Made by a program: the position numbers and the translations under genes. Below, one piece after another: positions 16,328 through 23,422 of a stretch of DNA of 29,934 nucleotides (positions are counted from its first letter, which is position 1; the number at the start of each line of letters is the position of its first letter). The stretch covers positions 1-29,934 of the forward strand of contig CBFHXF010000023.1 in the NCBI GenBank assembly GCA_965659745.1, given 5' to 3'. Origin of the DNA: VMCP01 sp965659745. GTDB lineage: Bacteria > Bacteroidota > Bacteroidia > NS11-12g > UBA955. The notes under the pieces are model-generated. The model saw only the letters and a list, made by a program, of their open reading frames with translations, had not been told where the DNA came from and searched no databases.

Positions 16328-19231
16328 TTAAAATCCAAAATTGAAGCCCAACATAATATTTCTGGCTTGCGGATAGAATCCGTAATCCACACCGGCACCT
16401 AAAGTTCCACCAGCAGATCCAATATCAGGATCGAAGCCCATGTAACGCGTTAAGGTGAATAAGTTATTAGCGGCTACATAAAAACGCATGTTGCGCATAC
16501 CGCGTTGGGTTACCCAACGGGGATTGAATGTATATCCTAACTGAAGGTTACGCAATCTTAAGAAAGAACCGTCTTCCACATAAAAAGATGAAAATACATT
16601 ATTACGGGTAAGATCGGTAGTTAAGCGCGCTTGTTCATTGCTTGTATTTGGACCCGACCAACGGTTGATGGTATAGGCCATTTGATTGGCATAAGGCTGT
16701 TGGCGCTCGTAGTTACGAATGATTTCTTGACCTACTGCTGCATAGAAGTTTGCCGAGATATCAAATCCTTTCCAAGAGGCATTCAAAGCCAAACCGAAGG
16801 TAAAATCAGGAATCGGCGATCCTAATTGCGTTTTATCTGAATCGTCACTGAAATTGATTTTACCGTCGCCATTCTGGTCTACGTATATAAAATCTCCTGG
16901 CTTCGCACCGTCTTGTTTAACAGCGGCATTATCAATTTCTGCTTGTGTTTGATACACACCTGCAATTTCATAGCCGTGAAAGAAGCCGATGGCATAACCC
17001 GTTTGGAATCGAGTAGCCACATTTCCCCCAACACCAAAACCTACCCCTGGGATAAAGTCAACGCCTTCTGGAGTAGCCGTAACTTCATTGTATAAATAGG
17101 TAGCATTGAAATTGGCGCCCAATCTGAATTGATTTTTAAAAGTGTGGTTATATCCCAACTCAAGTTCTACCCCACGGTTATGCACGTTACCGGCATTAAT
17201 AATCGGAGGAAAACTGCCCGGACCGTAAGTTCCCAAAAGCGCAGAAACCTGTGGTTGGAACAACAAATCGTTGGTGTTTTTCACAAAATAATTCATGGTA
17301 AGGTCTAAATCACGACCTATTGTAGCATCGAATCCAATGTTCAACTGACGCGTCGTTTCCCATTTCAAATCGGGATTGGCAGCGCGGCCTATAGCCACCC
17401 CTTGAGTAATGATGTCGTTGAAAACATAAACGCCTTCTCCGTTAAGCAAACCGCGGTAAGCAAAATTGGCAATTTGATCGTTACCACTCACCCCGTAACT
17501 TGCGCGGAACTTCAAATAACGAACCGCTTTTACATTATAAAAATCTTCTTCCGACAATACCCAAGAACCAGACAAAGTAGGAAACCAGCCGTAACGGCTG
17601 TTAGGACCGAACTTGGAAGAACCGTCGCGACGTAAAATTCCCGAAACAATATATTTATCTTGATAATTATACTCGGTACGTAAAAACGCCGAAAGCAAAC
17701 GCTCTTGAAACTGGAAAGAATTCACCTGATTTAGAAATCCACCGGGTGCTAAATTGGCAGAGATATCGGCGTATTCTAATGAATTATTGGGAATATTAAA
17801 GGCCGTACCATCTAATCCGCTTCCATTACGACTGAAAATAGAGGCTCCTAAAGTTGCTTTCACCGTTTGTTTGGGAAGTATTTCTTTGTTGTAATTTAAG
17901 AAACTTTCGTAGTTCAAATCGGTGTAGGTGAAGCGACCTTCGTACACGCTGGCTCCTCTTTCGATCAACACATCGGGTGCAATTTCAATTTCGGTTGGGT
18001 CTAACTGCTCGTTAAGGGCTGTATTTTGGGCTTTACCCGGACCGAACCAAACTAAAGGAGAGAATGCTTTATTATCGACCAAGGCCACATTGTAATTCAG
18101 GCGATTGGTAAAGGTAAGTTCAGGTAGGATGTCGTATTCTAATTCCTCCTTGCCTACAAACTTATTTACAACAGCCCAGTTATAGGTATTGTCTATTTGC
18201 GCCAAAGGATTGATGATATCAGCTACTTCTTCTAAATAGGTGTATTTGCCATTTTCATCTCTTATCGGATCTGTGGGAAATGCATTCACGGTGTTATACA
18301 AAACCGAACCGATACCGTTTTCAGGAAGTCCACTGCGTTTTTCGTGGGTGTACAAGAAAACGCTATTGAAACGCATTTTTTCAGACATTTTGGTTTGGAA
18401 ATTCACCCTACCATTCATTCTCTCAAAGGAAGCTTTAGGTCCACCTACGATACCCTCTTGGCGAAAATAACTTCCCCCAATAGAATAAGTAGATTGGTCG
18501 GTTCCACCTTGAACAGATAAGTTATAGTTACGAATGGGAGCCGTACGAAAAACAGAATCTTGCCAATTGGTACCGGTACCTAACTGGGTATTACGGAAAG
18601 GCAACGGATCGCCTCCATTGGCAAACATTTCATTTTTAAGAACTGCATATTCTGTGGCATTCAGTAGATCTAAGCGGTTGGCGGTTTGCTGAAATCCTTC
18701 GTATCCGGAGAATTCAAAGCGAGGCGCCATGTTGCGCTTTCCCTTTTTCGTTTCAATAATGATTACGCCATTGGCCGCACGAACCCCGTAAATACCAGCG
18801 GTTGCGTCTTTTAATACGTTTATGGAAGCAATATCAGAAGGGTTTAAGGCATTCAAACCTTCGGAATCATAAACTACGCCGTCTACTAAGATAAGTGGAT
18901 CGTTATCACCAAATGTGGAAAGTCCACGAATACGAATACTCGAAGAACCGCCTGGAGAACCGGAATTAGTCGAAATGGTAACACCCGACATCTGACCCTG
19001 CAGGGCTTGGTCCATCCGGGGAATGTTTAATTTTTCCAACTTCTCACCTTTAATAGCGGAGTTGGCACCGGTAAACTCTTTCTTCTTGGCAGTTCCATAA
19101 CCCACAACGACTACCTCGTCAATCTTATCGGTAGTGTCGCTAGTTTGTGCTTGGGCCCCAATAGAGGCGGCCGCACAGAACATTAGAAGCGCAGACTTTA
19201 CGGTTTTCGATACCGTGTAATTTTTATTCAT
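16328..19231 (-). CDS. susC: SusC-family TonB-dependent oligosaccharide transporter
   Basis: The 967-residue outer-membrane protein has a signal peptide ending AQA (residue 28), a TonB-interaction segment (DEVVVVGYG, 38-46), a plug domain from about 47 to 170 (SAIKGEKLEKL, 'RIRGLSTFGDNDPLILVDGVV', 'DIASINVLKDATAGIYGVRAANGVIIIETKKGK') and a 22-strand barrel ending in 'NIMLGFNFGF'. It pairs with the SusD-like protein and uses TonB energy to import oligosaccharides. Many SusC proteins have a carboxypeptidase-regulatory-like domain of about 80 residues between the signal peptide and the TonB segment; here only about ten residues lie between, so that domain is absent. The operon order is susC, susD, PKD lipoprotein. 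A promoter with a -33 and -7 pair lies just upstream. Confidence 0.95.
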   Translation of the reverse strand: MNKNYTVSKTVKSALLMFCAAASIGAQAQTSDTTDKIDEVVVVGYGTAKKKEFTGANSAIKGEKLEKLNIPRMDQALQGQMSGVTISTNSGSPGGSSSIRIRGLSTFGDNDPLILVDGVVYDSEGLNALNPSDIASINVLKDATAGIYGVRAANGVIIIETKKGKRNMAPRFEFSGYEGFQQTANRLDLLNATEYAVLKNEMFANGGDPLPFRNTQLGTGTNWQDSVFRTAPIRNYNLSVQGGTDQSTYSIGGSYFRQEGIVGGPKASFERMNGRVNFQTKMSEKMRFNSVFLYTHEKRSGLPENGIGSVLYNTVNAFPTDPIRDENGKYTYLEEVADIINPLAQIDNTYNWAVVNKFVGKEELEYDILPELTFTNRLNYNVALVDNKAFSPLVWFGPGKAQNTALNEQLDPTEIEIAPDVLIERGASVYEGRFTYTDLNYESFLNYNKEILPKQTVKATLGASIFSRNGSGLDGTAFNIPNNSLEYADISANLAPGGFLNQVNSFQFQERLLSAFLRTEYNYQDKYIVSGILRRDGSSKFGPNSRYGWFPTLSGSWVLSEEDFYNVKAVRYLKFRASYGVSGNDQIANFAYRGLLNGEGVYVFNDIITQGVAIGRAANPDLKWETTRQLNIGFDATIGRDLDLTMNYFVKNTNDLLFQPQVSALLGTYGPGSFPPIINAGNVHNRGVELELGYNHTFKNQFRLGANFNATYLYNEVTATPEGVDFIPGVGFGVGGNVATRFQTGYAIGFFHGYEIAGVYQTQAEIDNAAVKQDGAKPGDFIYVDQNGDGKINFSDDSDKTQLGSPIPDFTFGLALNASWKGFDISANFYAAVGQEIIRNYERQQPYANQMAYTINRWSGPNTSNEQARLTTDLTRNNVFSSFYVEDGSFLRLRNLQLGYTFNPRWVTQRGMRNMRFYVAANNLFTLTRYMGFDPDIGSAGGTLGAGVDYGFYPQARNIMLGFNFGF

Positions 19232-19259
19232 TTCAGGAAATTTAATCTTTTTGTAACTT

Positions 19260-19290
19260 CAACAATAAGAAAATTTATTTATTGTACAAA
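19260..19290 (-). promoter_or_regulatory. Probable susC operon promoter (-33 TTTG, 19 bases, -7 TATTGTTG)
   Basis: On the minus strand TTTG (19287-19290) is separated by 19 bases from TATTGTTG (19260-19267), which matches TAnnTTTG at all but one fixed position. The spacing is as expected for Bacteroidota sigma factor promoters. The leader to the susC ATG would be about 24 bases. Confidence 0.5.
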
Positions 19291-19291
19291 A

Positions 19292-19331
19292 CACAAAAAG
19301 CAAAATATGACGAAAAGCCGCACAAAAAGCA
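19292..19331. repeat. Direct repeat CACAAAAAGCA in the susC/regulator divergent region
   Basis: The 11-base word CACAAAAAGCA occurs at 19292-19302 and again at 19321-19331, 29 bases apart start to start. The first copy abuts the upstream side of the susC -33 element. A binding site for the neighbouring regulator is the simplest reading but is not proven. Confidence 0.4.
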
Positions 19332-19428
19332 TGTTAAAGCGAAACTAAAACACCATCACTTCCTATCACATTTTGCCTAATTCAAATGAAAGTGACCCTA
19401 GAATATGACTATTTAGCGCACCAATTCG

Positions 19429-19436
19429 TAATTTCG
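19429..19436 (+). promoter_or_regulatory. -7-like promoter element (TAATTTCG) of the regulator gene
   Basis: TAATTTCG differs from TAnnTTTG by one base and is followed by GTGTA and the ATG at 19442. It has the same start-adjacent geometry as other promoters in this window. Confidence 0.35.
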
Positions 19437-19441
19437 GTGTA

Positions 19442-21244
19442 ATGACTTTATCACTTTTACATCACAAGTTGTATTCCATCGTTTTAGGGGCATTGTGCCT
19501 CATATATACACCCTATTTAACGGGACAGCGCTCTGCGGAGCAAAAAATCAAACAATACGCATCCATTCCGGAAGAACAACAGATCGATAGTTTGATTAAT
19601 TATTATGCAACACTCTCTAGGATTAGCGATGCAGAAACAGCCAAGCGCTATGCAGACGGCTTAAAAAGTCACTTCAAAAAAAGAAATTTACACTTAGGAC
19701 TATGGAAGCTTTTGAATCATCAAATGTTGGTTGCCTCTGATGAAGGGAATTATGAGAAGGCGCAATACTTAAAATTAAAACTATTAGAAATTGACGGGGC
19801 ATTATTGCCAGAGGATATAAAAATTCAGCAATACCTCAATTTTGGCTACTTGGAATTTTTTGTAGGGAAATACGACTTGGCTATTGATATATGGAAATCA
19901 GGATTAGAAGCCTGTAAAAACTCAGAATTACCCCTTCTTCAGTATCAACTTTATTCCAATATTGGTAGTGCTTACTTTTCAAAATCTTACTTAAGAACCG
20001 CTTCGAGATATTATCTAAAAGCTTTAGAATGGGCTGAAAAAGAACAAATTTCTCATCTAGACCTGTATAATAACCTGGCCGCTGTATCTATTAAAAGTCG
20101 CGACCTCAAAAGTGCTCATCAATATTTAAATCGGATCGTTTTAGATTCGGTACAAGACGATTACCTAAGGCTTGAAATTCAAACCAACCGAATGAAGACT
20201 GCCTTGTTAACAAAAGACACCATAACCGCACGAAAGCTATACCCATGGCTCGAAGCCCACATAGACGATTTTCCTCCAATTCGATCCTTTGTAATTGGCA
20301 GCTTGCTAGAATACAATTTATTATACCAGCCCAACAAACTCAAGCTATTTGCTCAAAAATATCCAGAAATCCATCATGTTAGCGAAGGTAATCTATCCGA
20401 AATTTTGCCTATTTGGAATACCTATCACCCCTACATCGCTCAATTACCCGCAACTTATATTAACGATATAGAAAATCAGAAACCTTCTATATTAGAAATA
20501 CGAGAACAAGTATCCTTGTTCCTCGCTTTTGCCAACAAAGACGTACAGTATTGGGAACGTTATGAAATAATCAGACGAGAGCGATTAGAAAATTTAGATT
20601 CGCTATTAATTCAGGATTTATCGGCCAATTTAAGGGCCTTGAAATTAGAATATGAACGCGCAGAATTACAATCCTCAGTACAAAGGATGGAATTTGAACG
20701 AATCGTGGCTGGAGGGATTTCTCTTTTGATTTTGGCTTTGCTTTCCATAATTATTGTTCAACAACGAAGAGCAAACCACAAAAAAGAACTCGAACAACGG
20801 CTGTCGCAAGAATTAATCGATTCCCAATCCACATTAATATCTTACTCCGAATCCATAGTTCAAAAAGCGCATGTGTGGCTTGAAGAAATTCAAACCATTA
20901 GCAACTTCAGCGAAAGTGCGGAAGTTAAAAAACGACTACAAGCGCTGAAAAGAGATTTTAGCATTTTGGGGAAGGTAACAGAACGACAACACATACGGGA
21001 AGAAGAATCTGCCAATCAACCGATCCTCGAACACAAAGAATTAGAAATCCTGAATAAGACCGAGCTCCGCGTTGCCCAATATATAATGCGCGGCATGCGT
21101 ACCAAAGAAATAGGTACTTTTATGGAATTAAGTCCCGTATATATTAATAATGTACGCTACCGCATCCGCAAAAAACTCAAGATACCGAAAGATGTATTGG
21201 TTGAAGATTATCTGCAGGGTTTGAATTCGGGAACCAAAGATTAA
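19442..21244 (+). CDS. Membrane-anchored TPR regulator with LuxR-type DNA-binding domain (PUL regulator)
   Basis: The 600-residue protein has an N-terminal signal or anchor segment (about 10-28) and a long helical TPR-like region (about 35-330; 'YLNFGYLEFFVGKYDLAIDIWKSGL', 'YSNIGSAYFSKSYLRTASRYYLKALEWA'). A coiled coil (about 380-420) and one membrane helix (421-440) follow. The cytoplasmic part has a second coiled segment (445-515) and a C-terminal LuxR/GerE-like HTH at about 538-582 (LNKTELRVAQYIMRGMRTKEIG ... NNVRYRIRKKLKI). There is no kinase, receiver or DNA-cleaving motif. Proteins of this build are common beside Bacteroidota nutrient loci and are thought to sense a signal in the periplasm. 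It is divergent from susC and probably controls it. The gene ends 22 bases before a convergent gene with no clear terminator between. Confidence 0.85.
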   Translation: MTLSLLHHKLYSIVLGALCLIYTPYLTGQRSAEQKIKQYASIPEEQQIDSLINYYATLSRISDAETAKRYADGLKSHFKKRNLHLGLWKLLNHQMLVASDEGNYEKAQYLKLKLLEIDGALLPEDIKIQQYLNFGYLEFFVGKYDLAIDIWKSGLEACKNSELPLLQYQLYSNIGSAYFSKSYLRTASRYYLKALEWAEKEQISHLDLYNNLAAVSIKSRDLKSAHQYLNRIVLDSVQDDYLRLEIQTNRMKTALLTKDTITARKLYPWLEAHIDDFPPIRSFVIGSLLEYNLLYQPNKLKLFAQKYPEIHHVSEGNLSEILPIWNTYHPYIAQLPATYINDIENQKPSILEIREQVSLFLAFANKDVQYWERYEIIRRERLENLDSLLIQDLSANLRALKLEYERAELQSSVQRMEFERIVAGGISLLILALLSIIIVQQRRANHKKELEQRLSQELIDSQSTLISYSESIVQKAHVWLEEIQTISNFSESAEVKKRLQALKRDFSILGKVTERQHIREEESANQPILEHKELEILNKTELRVAQYIMRGMRTKEIGTFMELSPVYINNVRYRIRKKLKIPKDVLVEDYLQGLNSGTKD

Positions 21245-21266
21245 TCAATCGTTCAAATTAGTCCTC

Positions 21267-23414
21267 TCACTCTATCAATACGGGAACGACCTCTCGATAT
21301 TGGTCTTTGATGAGAATCAAATAAAACCAACCCTTCTGATCTATATCGATAAATTGCTTGCCTTCATAGCCATTCATAAAACTCACCACTTGGATGATTC
21401 GGCTATTCAAATCTCGAACTTCTACATAGCTGGCATCTAAGTTCTCCCCTTCGATAAACAAACGGCCACCACTTGGATTGGGATACACGTTGAATTTAAC
21501 ATTTTGAAATATTGAAGTGCCATTCTGAGTCACGTTCACACATTCACTCGTGTCTGCACAGCCATTTTCTTCCATTCGCACGGCATAATCGCCCGGTTCA
21601 TTTACCACCAATTCAAATTGCGCTTCATTAGGCACTATTTCGAACGATTTATCGCAACGCAACCACTGATAACTCGCATACCCTTCTTTTGCCCTTAGGG
21701 TATCCGAAATGGTTATTAAAGCATTATCAAAATGGGTTATTTGTGCTTCAATTTGGATGACGCTGTCACAACCGTAGGCATTCATTATGGTATCAAAATA
21801 GGTTCCCGATTCATAAATAAAATAACGCCTGGACGGAACTCGATACCTGCGACATGCCTGCACTTTGAGTACCGTATCGCTAACCGGACTTACCTCTAGG
21901 GTAACTTGGAAAATAGAGTCGCACCCCCGGCTGTTGACCAGCGTATCGAAGTATATTCCCGACTGCGTCCAAATGTATTTTTTTGAGGGACTTTCGTATT
22001 GCCCACAGGCATAATCTTGATAAAACGCACGCGTAACCAATGATTTTACCTCGTATTGAATCACACTGTCGCAGCCCAAATAATTGATTAATGTATCTTC
22101 GTAAATACCTGCTGAAAACACCCAACGGTTACTTCCCTCTAAGCGCACGGAATCGCAAATTTGCAATTCACGCATGGTATAAGAAGATGGTATAACCCTT
22201 ACGTTAAAAAACAAAATACTGTCGCAACCTAAATAATTAGTAATCGTGTCTGTATAAATTCCAGATTGTTTTGTACTTCTCTTGGAATAAGGCAAAACAA
22301 ACGCACTACAAACCGTGGTGTCGAAAAAGGTTGAATCCGGACCTATGCGAACCATTAACGTCAGAAGTGAATCGCACCCTACAGAATTGGGTATACGGTC
22401 GTTAAAAACACCTGAAATCTGAGTCGTTTGATTTCCACTGGGGAAGGTATACGAGCGGCATGCCCTAATATTAAGCGTATCTCGGGTAGATTTATTGATG
22501 GTAAGATATATTTGCAAAGCAGAATCACAGCCGCTCACTGAATACACCGTATCTACATAAACTCCCGATTGAAACCACGTATTATTTAAGGATGGAGATC
22601 GGAATTGATCACAAGCAATAACGGTATCTACTGATTTCAAGGCATCTTGCAACGGCGCATATCCCGATACATAATTAGAAGTAGCACCATCTAATCGAAA
22701 ATTATAGAGTATTCCTTCATTATTATAGGACGACCAATCTGGAATTCTAAAGTATATGGTGTTGCGCGAACCCGCTCTGCCTTTATTAAATTTATAATAG
22801 GCACGTAAATCAGAGGAATAACCACAATAGGCCCGTTTGTAATTAGCGGCAATTTCATTGCCCGAAATGGCCCGTGACCATAACCTGACCTCGTCGATAT
22901 CACCCCACCAGGGTTTTCCCAATGAATGACTGTTTCCCACAGTTAATGGAATCGAACCCGGATTCCCCACTGCAGTAGAATCGATTAAGGAATCGACCAA
23001 TGAACCATTAATATACACACGCAGCACATATCGATCAAAGCTAGCCGCAATATGCGTCCATGTATTCTTAGCTAAGGTATTACTCGCGGTGGTTATCTCC
23101 GCACTCGAATCGTCAAAAATCCCAAAATACACCTGCCCTGTACCTCCTGCCGCTAGTGCAAATCCCCTGTTATTCGATTCATTATGCCGCGATACTATTA
23201 TGCCGGAATACGGCTCATATTGGAAGTTTACCGGCTTGACCCAGGCTTCCACCGTGAATGCCGAACCGTTTAAATTGGTACTGCTATTCGATTGGCCCCG
23301 CACGACATCGTCTATTCCATCAAATGCCAAGGCATTCTGTACCCGCTTTTGAGCTGTGGCATCTTTAGAAACTAATAAGAAAAAAAGAAATAAAGTTTTA
23401 AGGACGTATTTCAT
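21267..23414 (-). CDS. T9SS-exported surface protein: LamG/ConA-like domain plus six GCDS repeats (second copy)
   Basis: This 715-residue protein has a signal peptide (cleavage after ATA at 21), a LamG/concanavalin-like domain at about 25-205 (LAFDGIDDVVRG, FTVEAWVKPVNF, WTHIAASFDRY, YINGSLVDSL, GDIDEVRLWS) and six repeats of about 50 residues with paired Cys, 'SGxYxDT' and 'GCDS'. An Ig-like segment (YQWLRCDKSF) and a T9SS sorting domain (YPNPSGGRL, residues 641-715) end it. The architecture and signature motifs match the protein at 3025-5196 throughout, including the QWLRC segment, so the two are paralogues. It starts eight bases after the stop of the C25-like gene and is almost certainly co-transcribed with it. 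A sugar- or protein-binding surface role is inferred from the LamG fold. Confidence 0.87.
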   Translation of the reverse strand: MKYVLKTLFLFFLLVSKDATAQKRVQNALAFDGIDDVVRGQSNSSTNLNGSAFTVEAWVKPVNFQYEPYSGIIVSRHNESNNRGFALAAGGTGQVYFGIFDDSSAEITTASNTLAKNTWTHIAASFDRYVLRVYINGSLVDSLIDSTAVGNPGSIPLTVGNSHSLGKPWWGDIDEVRLWSRAISGNEIAANYKRAYCGYSSDLRAYYKFNKGRAGSRNTIYFRIPDWSSYNNEGILYNFRLDGATSNYVSGYAPLQDALKSVDTVIACDQFRSPSLNNTWFQSGVYVDTVYSVSGCDSALQIYLTINKSTRDTLNIRACRSYTFPSGNQTTQISGVFNDRIPNSVGCDSLLTLMVRIGPDSTFFDTTVCSAFVLPYSKRSTKQSGIYTDTITNYLGCDSILFFNVRVIPSSYTMRELQICDSVRLEGSNRWVFSAGIYEDTLINYLGCDSVIQYEVKSLVTRAFYQDYACGQYESPSKKYIWTQSGIYFDTLVNSRGCDSIFQVTLEVSPVSDTVLKVQACRRYRVPSRRYFIYESGTYFDTIMNAYGCDSVIQIEAQITHFDNALITISDTLRAKEGYASYQWLRCDKSFEIVPNEAQFELVVNEPGDYAVRMEENGCADTSECVNVTQNGTSIFQNVKFNVYPNPSGGRLFIEGENLDASYVEVRDLNSRIIQVVSFMNGYEGKQFIDIDQKGWFYLILIKDQYREVVPVLIE

Positions 23415-23422
23415 TATTTAGC

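Noticed and set aside
21245..21266. Possible terminator between the convergent regulator and LamG-GCDS genes
   Set aside because: The 22-base gap has no inverted repeat; termination must occur inside a coding region or by another mechanism.
21267..23414. Regularly spaced GCDS repeats as a possible CRISPR-like or DNA-level repeat array
   Set aside because: The repetition is in the protein. The DNA of the units is diverged, the period is about 150 bases and the frame is open throughout.
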